Positions 11,807 to 23,645 of a stretch of 64,000 bases of DNA are shown one piece after another. The translations under genes were made by a program, and so were the position numbers. Source of the stretch: Leucophora obtusa. Its lineage: Eukaryota > Arthropoda > Insecta > Diptera > Anthomyiidae. Location of the stretch: NCBI GenBank assembly GCA_949987735.1, contig OX465299.1, positions 66,149,654 to 66,213,653 of the forward strand, in the 5' to 3' direction. The notes under the pieces were generated by a model, which did not search any database, was not told the origin of the DNA, and worked only from the letters and a program-made list of their open reading frames with translations. The first letter of the stretch is position 1. Each line of letters starts with the position of its first letter.

Positions 11807-13871
11807 CAGTGACTGTCATTAATATTCGGTTTTTATGTATGATTTTTTAAAATCCAAAAATTTTGAATGAATATAAATAAATATAGTGATATGTATATTT
11901 TTCCCTTAAATATATATAATTAGAGCTTATTTCGACAAGTTTCTTTTTATTAATATCGAAAGAATTTATTTTTAAACAAAGAAAATAACGACGCACTACA
12001 AAAATACACGCTTCATTTCTCTGAGTCTTGAAGAGACATTGATTTGTTTGCCCAAAAACTAATCGTCGGCAGAATAACGGGAAAAAATTTGTCCATTTGT
12101 TTTCGGTGGAGAATAGTAATGCCAGACAATTCATTATTTTTTTATTTTTTGTTGGAGTAGGTCGCAAATGAAACTAATTTATTTTCATGTTTTCAATGTG
12201 TTTTTCACTAAATTTTTTCCAATAATAAAAAGTAAATTGCATTAAATTCAATAATAATGCAAATTATTTACTTTTTCCTAACATTTTATTCATTTTCTTT
12301 TACTTTCTTTAGGTTTTAGTAATGCCACTAGTAAAAATTAGATCTGGCATCGTGGTTGATGTTGCATATAATTGTGAGAACAATTGTGCTGACAACGTTG
12401 TCTGAACAAGAACAAAACATGAACAAGAGTGGTCCACACGAGGCAAATTCATGGCCGAACAAGAAATTGTTCGTTGGTTGAACAAATCGATGTCTCGTCA
12501 AGACACCAAGTTAATATTCGGTTATTTTGTTTCACCATAAAATACCACCCCTGCAAATCTGCAAGTTCACATAAATTATTTGCAAAATGGGGAATCCCAG
12601 GTTAATCAAGGTCAGGCCAATAAATTTTGCTGAAGAAGCATTGCCATTGTCAAGTTCGTTTTAAATAAGTCGCAATGGGGCGTAAAGGAAAAGATACTTC
12701 GTTGGAACAAAGAAAATAAGTAATTTTCAATCACAAAAAAGGATAAAAATATAAGTACCTATATTGCCGAAATGCTAAATATGAAACCTAATACAGTCGG
12801 TGACATTGTCCGAAAGTATAAAAACTAGGATCGAATCGATTTTAAAAAACAGACTGGTCAGCCAAAAAAGCTTACAGAGATGGGGGAGCGCTGTATTGTT
12901 AGAAAAATCAAGCTCAATCCATAAGTGCCCCTAAAATTGTTACTGAATTTAAGGCAGAATTATGAAAAACCGTTTCAGAAGCAACAATTCGTCCCACCAT
13001 TAAAAAACAAGGGTACAATGGCCGAGTTGCGCGAAAAAAGCCTTTCGTGAATTTAAAAAACAGGAATCATCGGCTAAAATTTGCTAAGGAGCATATTGAG
13101 AAAGATGTTAACTGGTGGGAAGACGTTATTTTCCTCGATGAAAGTAAATTTGTTTTATTTGGAAGTGACGGAAAAACTATGGTGTGGCGAAAGCCGAATG
13201 AGGAGCTGAAAGGAAAAACTATTATTCCCACAGTTAAGCACGGACGAGGAAATGTGATGGTGTGAGTTTGTATATCCGCGAAAGGGGTTGGAAAACTAGT
13301 GTTTATTGATGACATTATGAACAGGGAGTATTATTTCAACATTTTGTGGGAAAATTTAAAACAATCTGCAGAAAAAATGGGAATTTCATCAACCTTCAAA
13401 TTCTATCAAGACAATGACCCCAAACATAAAGCCCACATTGTCCGTGAATAGTTGCTTTATAACTGCCCAAAAGAGATTAATACGCCTGATAAATCCCCTG
13501 ACATGAATCCCATAGAAACTTTTTGGGACTATTTGGATAGCCGTGTCCGTAAAAATTCAGTTTCTTCGAAAGGTGAACTCAAAAAAAGGCTTCAGGAAGA
13601 ATGGGATAAAATCGGTGTTGATTAGTTACAAAATTAGTTTAAAAAAACCGAATATTAATGAAGTATAAATTATTCAAGTTTTTATGTTTTTGTTTATTTT
13701 TAGTATGTTTTGTTCAATATTCAGAATTAAAAAATAAATTTTTTTTGACCTCAAAATGTATTTATTAAATAAAAAAATCAAATGTGTCTGTTTTTTTTTA
13801 TTATTTTCTATTAAAATTTTTACTTTTAATAACTTAAATTATAAAAAACTAAATATTAATGACAGTCGGTG
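11807..13871. mobile_element. Complete-ended Tc1 element with IR/DR-type ends
   Basis: The left end is CAGTGACTGTCATTAATATT and the right end inverts to CACCGACTGTCATTAATATT. Both are flanked by TA (11805-11806 and 13872-13873), as in Tc1/mariner. A second internal copy of 'attaatattcggtt' lies at 12,511 on the left and inverted at about 13,643 on the right, giving two direct repeats per end as in IR/DR Tc1 elements. The left outer-inner distance (about 700 bp) is far longer than the right (about 220 bp), so the left end probably contains an insertion of about 480 bp. Confidence 0.85.
12675..13640 (+). pseudogene. Tc1-type transposase pseudogene
   Basis: The reading starts MGRKGKDTSLEQRK and, across frames, gives a full-length Tc1 transposase. 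The HTH region includes ISTYIAEMLNMKPNTVGDIV and KKQTGQPKKLTE, and a second HTH part includes SEATIRPTIKKQGYNGRVA. The catalytic triad is still legible: FLDESKF (about 13,131-13,151), FYQDNDPKHKAH (about 13,402) and SPDMNPIETFWDYL (about 13,497-13,538). Inactivation is by a stop after the first 14 residues, a frameshift near 12,740, stops near 12,827 and 12,922 followed by a frame change, another stop near 12,970, TGA for Trp at 13,263, and stops near 13,450 and 13,623. The surrounding element keeps both ends, so it could once have been mobile, but this copy encodes no working enzyme. Confidence 0.9.
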
Positions 13872-13873
13872 TA

Positions 13874-14698
13874 AGTCCGGGAAGGGTCCGGAGAGCCTTT
13901 AATATGAAAAATTTTAAGATAAGTATAATTACAAATAAAACTGTTGTTTTACTAATTTTTTACTTATGTTTAGTTGGTTAAACAAAAAATGTGTTAAAAT
14001 CAACAAACTTTAATTAAGCAAAAACAAGGAATACATTTTGTTAATATAACAGATTTTTCTGTTGAGCCAACAAACATATTATTATGAGTGTAGAGATTCC
14101 ATTTCGTATCCTTATACAGAGTTGTATTTTCGTGAAGCTTAGCTAGTTTTTTCTCGCGTGTAAATGTGCCTTAATAGAGTATATTCATCTAATCTCTATT
14201 TTTTCATATACAATAGAGTTTCTTTACTAGACTTACCGGAACCTTTAAATTTTGTTATGCTCTTTATTGTATTAACCATTGTTTGATCAATTAAGTTAAA
14301 TGTGGTGGCATATATATGAAGATGATGGTCATTGACGTTTAAGTATTATTTGTTTAAATATGCGTCATTTAATCACATTACATCTTCTAAAGTTCATTTT
14401 TGTTTGATTTTTGAGAATTATCATACACGCGATACAAATTTACGAAGAGTTCATTACAGAGTTGCCAAGTTTTTGGCCGTCATTAAAAACTTGGGAATAA
14501 TTTTAAAGTTCTTTTACTGATACTATACGGGAGACTCTCAACTCAAAAACAGTTCAGACTCTCAATCATTTTCTGTTTTCATAACCCAAAAATTCGGTTA
14601 AGTCTGGTTCTCAGACGGTACTAGCTGGTACGTTAGGCTCGTTTGGGCTACACTCATAAGAAAAGTCCGTAGAAATAGTATAAAACTCTTAAGTTTAT
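13874..14698. other. Spacer, no gene recognised
   Basis: AT-rich sequence with no supported features. The 62-residue frame at 14,332 has no recognisable motif. Confidence 0.4.
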
Positions 14699-14700
14699 TA

Positions 14701-15091
14701 CACCAAAAAAAATCATTAGTTGGTTATAACGAATATTTCAACTATCTTATAGGTGAAATATTTACCTCTAACAAATGTATAGTTGTATTAATTTAGTTGA
14801 TGATAACTATCTTTTTTAAATATCTCTTGATTCAACTATTGATATAATTAATGAAAACGATTAGCTAGTTGGCAATTAAAAGACGTTAAATATAGTAAAT
14901 TTTAACCATTTTCAAACAAGAAATTGTTCATATATACTACAGATCGCACAGATTTACCATAATTTGTAACAATTAACAAAAAATATAAACATTTAGTACT
15001 TTATTTGCACAATTTCACATAAAACTTCATTTACATATTTATGTCCAAATTTGGAATTCCTTAACTATGTAATTATGAAATTTTTTGGGTG
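14701..15091. mobile_element. 391-bp MITE with TA duplication
   Basis: The ends CACCAAAAAAAATCAT and (inverted) CACCCAAAAAATTTCAT are flanked by TA (14699-14700 and 15092-15093). A similar right end sits at about 7,270-7,292 ('aactatgtaaccatgg' then 'tttagtgta'), so the family is dispersed. No coding capacity. Confidence 0.55.
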
Positions 15092-16240
15092 TAGAAAAAG
15101 AAGCTATAGTTTCGGACAGTACAATAGAATCAACTGAAGTTTTTGTTTCTAAATTTATTCTCTTTGCTTTTATTTTTAAAGATACAAGAAATGGTTAAAT
15201 TCAACCCAAAAAGCTAGGAGATGCTCTAGAAAATTGTACAGATTTTTAATGAAACATTTGTTTTTTTTTTGTAATTTGGTCACTTGTTTTAAGTGGATGT
15301 GGTTTTTAATGAATAATTAGCGATATCAATTTATTTAGTAAAATTTAGTGAGTACTGGTGGAACATATACAAACTGTATATTGTTGTAAATACTATAAAA
15401 TTTCCTTAAATTTTGCTTTATTTTTTTCACAAATGGTCGCCAGTGCCTTAATCATGAACAAATTTTTCTTTGTTTTTAGCAATTTTAAAATGAAGTTAAC
15501 ACACTACTGTTTTCTGGACCATCTTCCAGTTTTTAGGGGACAATTTAGCAATTATTTTGATCTTTAAAAACAAAGGCCGCAAGTATAAAATTAACAAGAC
15601 TTTAATTTATTCCATTTTATTGTCGTCACTGCAATCAGAACATGTTAAGCACACTTTGTACAATATTTTTTTAAGTGCATTTTCGACAGTTGTTGGAATT
15701 GAACTGAATCAATTCAATTCCTTAACTCTCAGTTGAGATTCCGGGCATGAGCTACACTATGGGAATAAACGTTCTCTCATAGGCCCTGAGTCTTCTTGTG
15801 GTATATCACCATGGTACATCAGAAGAAAACTGAAAGCGATAATCAGACTTTATTTGATCACTGGAGCATCTGCTCTTGTCAGCGACAGACAAGGATTTTA
15901 ATCTCTCCATCCCGTGGAAACTCGAGGTGACAAGATTCCATTGATACGATTGACTTACGTGTTTTAATAAAATATTTCAATGTTTACTGAAAATACCTGA
16001 TTTTGCGAGATTGATTCCGGGACTACGGAAAATATTTTATGTGTATGCCGCAGACTTTATGATATGACCCATCGGTTGCTAGGTGGATATTTAGTAAACT
16101 CTTCCTGTCCAGTTATGTGTCCGGCTTTATTAGAAGACATAATCGACAGCGCTACACAAAAAATCGGGATGCTTACAAGGGAATCCACCCAATGCTTACA
16201 CGCCGATTTGGATTAAACTCGGTTTAGTTTTTTAAATTAT
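15092..16240. other. Unassigned; 15,690-16,220 has higher complexity
   Basis: 15,092-15,690 is ordinary AT-rich sequence. From about 15,690 to 16,220 base composition becomes more balanced and poly-A/T runs vanish ('gagattccgggcatgagcta', 'ccatcccgtggaaactcgag'). All six frames carry stops and I recognise no protein family. It could be a decayed gene or retroelement fragment. Confidence 0.35.
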
Positions 16241-16399
16241 AGCTGTGTTTGTGCGGCAAACTATCAACGTTGGCTTATGTCATTCCCATGCAAATTTGAT
16301 ATTAGTAACGTTTAGAGGTAACACTAAACGTTGGCTGATGTCAAAATTATATGGGAATGACATAAGCCAACTTTAATAGTTTTCCACACAAACACAGTT
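16241..16399. mobile_element. Palindromic MITE (AGCTGTGTTTGTG), copy 1
   Basis: The whole 159-bp element is an imperfect hairpin. AGCTGTGTTTGTGCGGCAAA, 'tatcaacgttggcttatgtc' and 'attcccatgcaaatttga' pair with the other half. TAT flanks both sides (16238-16240 and 16400-16402). It closely matches 39,498-39,654. Confidence 0.85.
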
Positions 16400-17609
16400 T
16401 ATTTTATTGTTTTCTTCTATACGAACTATATAAAAAGTGGTATTAAAGCAAAAAAAGCTTACTGGTGACTAAATTTTGTACTATTTTTTTGTAATTGTTT
16501 AGTTGTTGTTGTGTATTATTCCTTTCCGTATAAAAAAGATTAGATCTGACCAGATCTCAATAGATTGATTGTACCAGATATAATTAGTTCACCAAAATTG
16601 CAGTATAGTTAGATCTAATAAAATCTAAACAAATCTGGCGCACAATATATAATCAGCCTGAATCATCTGACTTATAACATCGTATCGATAAAACCAAAAC
16701 TTTAAACTAAAATAAACCCTATTAAAAAAATTAATATGCCCTTTAAGCATTTGGAAGATATCTTTCAAGAAGATATTAAAGCGATATCTTCTGTTTTTCA
16801 TTTGTACGAAAATAATCAAGTAAAGTTTTTAAATTGTCTTCCTTTTATCATTTGGAAGATAAATCGGTGATATTTGAAAAAAATAATTCAAAAATTTAAT
16901 TTTTTGTCATAATTTTTTACGATAATATTGCGGCAATATTACCTTTTTATCATCCGGAAGATAAAGACAATATGTTTTAAATTTTTTTGTCATTTTGGAA
17001 AAAATTAAAAGAAAATTTGTACAAAAACAATCAACAGATACATACACTAAAAAAAAAGTCAGTAAAGTCAGCAAAAAATGTTGCTGTGTCAGCAAATTTT
17101 TAGTCCGGAGCGTGCTTGCAAAAAAGCTGGTAATTTCAGCAAAATGTTTGCTGAAAATTTGCTCATTTTTACCAAAAAAAATAGTAATCGCAGCAAAAGT
17201 TTTGATAACACTTATTCGATTGCAAACGAAAAAAATTGTTGCTAAAATAACTAAAGTTTTTGCTGTATATTAGTAGACTGAAAAAAACTCAAAAAACTTG
17301 TAGCGAAATTTTACTTTAGTTAATTTATTTGCTGAAAATTTAAATATAGAAATTGTGTATAGTTGTTTTTTTTATCATTTCCGTTGTCTGTACTACATCC
17401 AGACAAGCTGCGACATCTACATCTTGTCTATCTGGTTGTCGTCCACGCTATAAATGCGGTTATCATCACAATTTTTGTAGCAAAATAAATGAGTAAAACA
17501 TTAGTTCAAAATTAGTTTAGTGCTAAAACAAAATATAACTAAAACTTTTGCTGAAAACTGAATTTCAGCAAAAAAAAAATTGTTAAAAACTAGTACACTT
17601 GATATACGA
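16400..17609. other. Repeat-rich spacer with 'agatctg' and 'cagcaaaa' motifs
   Basis: 16,535-16,640 holds 'agatctgaccagatctcaat'-type motifs similar to 37,875-38,090. 16,740-16,975 repeats 'ttggaagataaa'. 17,050-17,580 repeats 'tttgctgaaattt' and its inverse, probably the remains of a foldback MITE. The 92-residue frame at 16,995 is Lys/Val repeat sequence, not a gene. Confidence 0.45.
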
Positions 17610-18010
17610 CACGTTTTACTAAACAAACAAATTCCTCGAAAAAATCAAGATTTAATGCGCGGCAAAAATCGGCTGCGATGAAATCAAGATAATTACTGTG
17701 TTGGTCAATGGATTATGTATGCAGATATTCTTTTTCAGGCTTAAATTTAATAATGAAAAAATAAAATAGTTAATTTTGTACCGGGAAGTTTATTTGTCGA
17801 TAACACCTTTTTGTCTTCCAGGTGATAAATTAGCGATATCACCGATTTATGTGGTATTGCTTTCGTCTTGCCTGGAAGTATTGCTTTCGTGTAACAGTTG
17901 TTCCCGACGGAGGAAACTTCCGCAATACGAAATTGATATTGCCGGCAATAAATGTTTTCTTCCTGGCAATATGATCGGGGAATCTTCTTCGTATTGCCAT
18001 GCTTGCTGGG
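17610..18010. repeat. Dispersed repeat R3 (CTGGG end), copy 1
   Basis: It matches 24,989-25,370 in inverted orientation. Shared landmarks are 'tcggctgcgatgaaatcaag', 'tatgcagatattctttttca', 'taacagttgttcccgacgga', 'acttccgcaatacgaaattg' and the end 'gccatgcttgctggg'. The 88-residue frame is not conserved in the other copy. Confidence 0.75.
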
Positions 18011-18049
18011 TGGAGCTTTTTATATGGTATTATATAACTTAGTGTGATC

Positions 18050-18500
18050 CATATACCATTTCATCCGAAAAATGGTCCGATATAATTGCATTCTGTGCCA
18101 AAACAACTTTTAATTTTTTGAGGCCAAGAACGAATCAAGCCAATTGTACACTATTTTGAAGTGGGAGCCTTCTGCATTGATCGAAACAAATGGTATTCCG
18201 ACGAGGCAAGGTCTGAACAAAACTTTCCAATCAAAAGACAAAACTTACCAATCACTATTTTCCAAATAGTTTTTAATCGGTCTTTCAACAAGTGGCAGTC
18301 AAAAATGACTTATTTTTATGGCGATTAAGCAGCATTTCGGACATGCGAACTCGTCTTTCAACGTCTCTCGGCTTCAACTCGTGTGGTATCCAATTTCCTT
18401 GCTTTTGGATGAATCCTGTTGCTTGAAAACGTTTTGAAAGTGCTGCTTGAGTGACTCCCAATGATTTTGAAAGTTCCAGAATCCCGCATTTTTGAGTTAT
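18050..18500 (-). pseudogene. Mariner transposase fragment (mauritiana-like)
   Basis: On the minus strand the sequence reads LSKSLGVTQAALSKRFQATG, then IQKQGNWIPHELKPRDVERR and MSEMLLNRHKNKSFLT. This is the second HTH and linker of a mariner transposase. The reading then jumps, through a deletion that removes the first two catalytic Asp motifs, to a segment resembling PIKNYLE...W, SSEYHLFRSMQ and NWLDSFLASK, the C-terminal part. The expected SDYHLF-type motif reads SEYHLF, so the third catalytic residue is Glu in place of Asp. Stops and frame changes occur throughout. No ends were identified. Confidence 0.8.
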
Positions 18501-18529
18501 ACACCCAATAATTTGATCAGTTTTGTACT

Positions 18530-18988
18530 TAACTGATTACATATTAATCAGATGAAATCGTGTCCGATACAATTTTATCGCTTTATATCTAATGGTAATG
18601 GCATGGTATTAGATCCAAATAGATACAATTGTATACAAACTTTTATAGTTATATCCAAATTTTGACCCGATACAATAATATCAGTTTAATCTCGGATCCA
18701 CCATTTTATACAATTATATATGATTTATATAAAATTGTACCAATTACTATCTAAACTGATATCTTACATATAAACCGATAAAATTGTATCAGGTAAAAAA
18801 TCGGATACAATTTCATCTGAGTAATATATAATTTAATCAGTTAAGATCTAAACTGATACAATTAGATAAAAACTGATACAATTATAATATAATTGGATAA
18901 AGCTGTATATTTATACAGATATTAGTTAATCAGATTATGTATGACTACATGTAGCTTTATATAGTCATACATATATAATTAAACATGT
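18530..18988. repeat. TATA-rich repeat split by the hAT insertion, left part
   Basis: Dense degenerate motifs such as 'gatacaattatatcc', 'aaactgatacaatta' and 'atggtccgatataattgca'. The same sequence type resumes at 36,045 with 'acaattttatcc' and 'atggtcccatataattacat', so the hAT element interrupted one repeat. Confidence 0.65.
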
Positions 18989-19746
18989 ATCTTTATTAGG
19001 GTTTGGGGTTCGGGAATTCCCGGGCGGGATTTCCCGGGAAATCCCGGGAAAAGTTTGCCGGGAATTCCCGGGAAAATAATATATTTTTCCCGGGAAAACG
19101 GGAAATTTTAAAAATATTAAATTTTTTAAATTGTTTTTGTTTGGATTTTTTAATTTTAGTCATAAAAAACATTTTAAATACCAAAACAAAAATGTCATTG
19201 TTAAAATCTTTTAAAAGGGAATCAATTTATTTGACACAAAAAAAATCTTTGCCAAGTAATTAGGAGCATTTCTCAATAAAGATTTTTCGCATAACTTATT
19301 CAAAATTTGAGTATAAAACCTAAAAACTTGGTAAAATGTTTAAAAGAAATATGAAAAAAAATTTTTGTTTCTTACAAATAATCGCCCTTACTATCTAAAT
19401 TTTTCAAATGTATATTTTAGTTAAAGTCGACTTTAGTTAAAATATTTGGTGGAAGTATACCTAACACTTGGTTTATTTTTGGAGCATTCTGATTGGTTAA
19501 TTTATTTTCAACCAATCAAAATGTTTGAAAATATAAACATTTTGAACATACATACACAAAATGAACAAAACCGTATGATTAAAAATAAAGTCGACTTTAA
19601 ATTTAAAATACTCCTTTATAAATATTAAGGGCCAATAATTTTATAAGTAAAGTTTTCATTAATAAATGTGATATTTTCAAATAAGTTTACTTTATTTTAA
19701 CACACCTGCTTTCAAACTAATATATTCTTTTATATTAAAGAATAAA

Positions 19747-19990
19747 ATGTCAGAAGTATGGAAATACTTCACAAAAAACGACAATGCAGCGCAGTGCAAT
19801 ATTTGCCCTAAAAGACTAATGGTTAACGGAGGTATCTAAATCTGGTTATCCGACATCTAAATTTGGTTCACTTGAAGAAAACAACAACAAGAATAATGTT
19901 CCAGCTAAAATTAGCAAAGTACCCAAAGAAAAAAGTGTAAGCTTAATAGGCATTGAACGTTTTATGGTAGGGCAAACATTTCCTGAAATG
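19747..19990 (+). pseudogene. hAT transposase, N-terminal part (BED finger)
   Basis: The reading starts MSEVWKYFTKNDNAAQCNIC, matching the start of a BED zinc finger with its CxxC pair. The His half of the finger is missing. A frameshift near 19,830 leads to a frame reading KVPKEKSVSLIGIERFMVGQ and TFPEM, where the foldback element begins. The continuation is found 15.5 kb away at 35,466. The ATG was chosen because it starts the BED motif and lies about 750 bp inside the element end. This part alone cannot transpose anything. Identification as hAT agrees with the 8-bp duplication and the downstream half. Confidence 0.85.
19982..19990. repeat. 9-bp target duplication of the foldback, left
   Basis: CCTGAAATG immediately precedes the foldback end ATGTCTGTGAAG and is repeated at 35,460-35,468. 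Confidence 0.95.
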
Positions 19991-20440
19991 ATGTCTGTGA
20001 AGATAAATGTAAATTTAACTAGCAAAGACACAAACCGATTTCGTTAACAGAGCTATGTTATGAGTCAACAGAGCTCTGTTAACTACTTAACAGTAACATG
20101 TTAAAATTTTTGGAATGAAGGGTTATGAATTTCAAGCATTATGGGCGATAGGGGCGTGGTCCGACTGACGGAATGAACACAATCTGTGAAGCAGGGTGTA
20201 TATAACTTTCATCATTTTTCTTTTTTGAAAACGCACGTACGGAATACGTGTAAATAAGGTTTTAAATTCAGTAATTTTAGGCCAAACTGCGGGAAATGTT
20301 TGGAGCCACAACGGACAACTGGGAACAGGTTCCTCAATGGTGTATATACTGAAGGTAATACAAGTGATATATGTTTCAGCCTTGCTATTGAAATCTTCGC
20401 CGTCAATTTAGAAAGTTCTAAAAAATGATGCTAAAATTTT
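19991..20440. repeat. Foldback terminal inverted segment, left
   Basis: It pairs with 35,010-35,459 with only a handful of differences. It contains the palindrome AACAGAGCTCTGTT and 'gttaacagagctatgtta' just inside the end, then 'ggcgataggggcgtggtccg'. This non-tandem end zone precedes the arrays. Confidence 0.9.
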
Positions 20441-20635
20441 CATATTCTATGTTAAATATTTGGATGAAACTGGTGGCCAGTATGGAAAATTGGACAGAGG
20501 TTCCTGGATGAAAATCATTTTACAGACTATATTATGGCTGAACTTTCCAATTCTAGTCCTGAAATTTTCCAGGTCAATTTAGAATTGGGAGCAATCTAAC
20601 ATTAAAATAATGTCCTTTTAAGTGAAATTTCATGG

Positions 20636-22341
20636 GTGAACCTGGTGGTCACTATGGAAAATTGGACAGAGGTTCCTGGACGAAAACAATATCGTAGGCT
20701 ATTTAAGAGGTCTAGTTTCCAGCCAATGTTTTGGAATTGTGCTGCTCAATTTAGAAACTTGTTAAAAAAGACCCTAAAATTTTTAGAACCTATGTTAAGT
20801 ATTTGGATGAAACTGGTGGCCAGTATGGAAAATTGGACAGAGGTTCCTGGATGAAAATCATTTTACAGACTATATTATGGCTGAACTTTCCAATTCTAGT
20901 CCTGAAATTTTCCAGGTCAATTTAGAATTGGGAGCACTCTAACATTAAAATAATGTCCTTTTAAGTGAAATTTCATGGGTGAACCTGGTGGTCACTATGG
21001 AAAATTGGACAGAGGTTCCTGGACGAAAACAATACCGTAGGCTATTTAAGAGGTCTAGTTTCCAGCCAATGTTTTGGAATTGTGCTGCTCAATTTAGAAA
21101 CTTGTTAAAAAGGACCCTAAAATTTTTAGAACCTATGTTAAGTATTTGGATGAAACTGGTGGCCAGTATGGAAAATTGGACAGAGGTTCCTGGATGAAAA
21201 TCATTTTACAGACTATATTATGGCTGAACTTTCCAATTCTAGTCCTGAAATTTTCCAGGTCAATTTAGAATTGGGAGCACTCTAACATTAAAATAATGTC
21301 CTTTTAAGTGAAATTTCATGGGTGAACCTGGTGGTCACTATGGAAAATTGGACAGAGGTTCCTGGACGAAAACAATATCGTAGGCTATTTAAGAGGTCTA
21401 GTTTCCAGCCAATGTTTTGGAATTGTGCTGCTCAATTCAGAAACTTGTTAAAAAGGACCCTAACATTTTTAGAACCTATGTTAAGTATTTGGATGAAACT
21501 GGTGGCCAGTATGGAAAATTGGACAGAGGTTCCTGGATGAAAATCATTTTACAGACTATATTATGGCTGAACTTTCCAATTCTAGACCTGAACTTTTCCA
21601 GGTCAATTTAAAATTGGGAGCAATCTAACATTAAAATAATGTCCTTTTAAGTGAAATTTCATGGGTGAACACTATGGATAATTGGACAGAGGTTCCTGGA
21701 CGAAAACAATATCGTAGGCTATTTAAGAGGTCTAGTTTCCAGCCAATGTTTTGGAATTGTGCTGCTCAATTCAGAAACTTGTTAAAAAGGACCCTAAAAT
21801 TTTTAGAACCTATGTTAAGTATTTGGATGAAACTGGTGGCCAGTATGGAAAATTGGACAGAGGTTCCTGGGTGAAAATCATTTTACAGACTATATTATGG
21901 CTGAACTTTCCAATTCTAGTCCTGAAATTTTCCAGGTCAATTTAGAATTGGGAGCAATCTAACATTAAAATAATGTCCTTTTAAGTGAAATTTCATGGGT
22001 GAACCTGGTGGTCACTATGGAAAATTGGACAGAGGTTCCTGGACGAAAACAATATCGTAGGCTATTTAAGAGGTCTAGTTTCCAGCCAATGTTTTGGAAT
22101 TGTGCTGCTCAATTTAGAAACTTGTTAAAAAGGACCCTAAAATTTTTAGAACCTATGTTAAGTATTTGGATGAAACTGGTGGCCAGTATGGAAAATTGGA
22201 CAGAGGTTCCTGGGTGAAAATCATTTTACAGACTATATTATGGCTGAACTTTCCAATTCTAGTCCTGAAATTTTCCAGGTCAATTTAGAATTGGGAGCAA
22301 TCTAACATTAAAATAATGTCCTTTTAAGTGAAATTTCATGG
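20636..22341. repeat. Left-arm array: five 343-bp units
   Basis: Units begin at 20,636, 20,979, 21,322, 21,665 and 21,999, with the next segment at 22,342. The spacing is 343 bp, except 334 bp for the fourth unit, which lacks 'cctggtggtc'. Each unit holds 'aaaattggacagaggttcct' twice in a related context. Differences between units are scattered single bases, so they are very recent duplicates. Open frames of 64-72 residues recur only because of the repetition. Confidence 0.95.
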
Positions 22342-22800
22342 GTGAACATGGTGGTCACTATGGAAAATCGGACAGAGGTTCCTAGACGAAAATTGTGTCA
22401 TAGCTAGCATAAAGGATATATACTCCGGTCGTGGTGGTAAAATCTTCATGGTCAACTTGGAAATGCATCAATTTACACCTTTAAAAAGTTTAAACTTATG
22501 TTAAGGAATATAATTAAAATGGCCAACCAAAACTGTTAACTGAGCTATGTTAAGCATTTAACAGCGCAATATAAATAAAAATAATGCCAACCAATACTGT
22601 TAACTCAGTTATGCTAAGTAGTGGGAAATATCTGAAGCTACATCGGGCAACTGGAAACAGGTTCCTCAATGATGTATATACTGATGGTAATATAAGTGAT
22701 GTACGTTCCAGCCTTGCTATTGAAATCTTCCCCGTCAATTTAGAAAGTTCTAAAAAATTACGCTAAAATTTTCATATTCTATGTTAAATATTTGGATGAA
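22342..22800. repeat. Left-arm spacer segment with GTTAACT motifs
   Basis: The segment carries 'aactgttaactgagctatgt' and 'actgttaactcagttatgct'. It corresponds to the part of the right arm that recurs in each 970-bp unit. The overlapping opposite-strand frames here are repeat artefacts. Confidence 0.85.
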
Positions 22801-23645
22801 ACTGGTGGCCAGTATGGAAAATTGGACAGAGGTTCCTGGATGAAAATCATTTTACAGACTATATTATGGCTGAACTTTCAAATTCTAGTCCCGAAATTTT
22901 CCAGGTCAATTTAGAATTGGGAGCAATCTAACATTAAAATAATGCCCTTTTAAGTGAAATTTCATTGGTGAACATGGTGGTCACTATGGAAAATTGGACA
23001 GAGGTTCCTGGATGAAAATCATTTTACAGACTATATTATGGCTGAACTTTCAAATTCTAGTCCCGAAATTTTCCAGGTCAATTTAGAATTGGGAGCAATC
23101 TAACATTAAAATAATGCCCTTTTAAGTGAAATTTCATTGGTGAACATGGTGGTCACTATGGAAAATTGGACAGAGGTTCCTGGATGAAAATCATTTTACA
23201 GACTATATTATGGCTGAACTTTCAAATTCTAGTCCCGAAATTTTCCAGGTCAATTTAGAATTGGGAGCAATCTAACATTAAAATAATGCCCTTTTAAGTG
23301 AAATTTCATTGGTGAACATGGTGGTCACTATGGAAAATTGGACAGAGGTTCCTGGATGAAAATCATTTTACAGACTATATTATGGCTGAGCTTTCAAATT
23401 CTAGTCCCGAAATTTTCCAGGTCAATTTAGAATTGGGAGCAATCTAACATTAAAATAATGCCCTTTTAAGTGAAATTTCATGGGTGAACATGGTGGTCAC
23501 TATGGAAAATTGGACGGAGGTTCCTGGACGAAAATTATTTTACAGACTATATTATGGCTGAACTTTCCAATTCTAGTCCTGAAATTTTCCAGGTCAATTT
23601 AGAATTGGGAGCAATCTAACATTAAAATAATGTCCTTTTAAGTGA
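22800..23645. repeat. Left-arm array of 172-bp units
   Basis: The landmark 'catggtggtcactatgg' recurs every 172 bp (for example 22,973 and 23,145) through about 23,660. Unit: 'aaaatcattttacagactat' ... 'gaattgggagcaatctaaca'. It is the same basic monomer as the second half of the 343-bp unit. Confidence 0.9.

Noticed and set aside
12119..12328. Direct repeats TAATGCCA inside the Tc1 left end that might be an 8-bp duplication
   Set aside because: The sequence between them has no inverted ends, so I cannot call an element. It remains a possible clue to the extra left-end sequence.
17776..18042. 88-residue cysteine-containing frame
   Set aside because: It is within repeat R3 and broken in the copy at 24,989.
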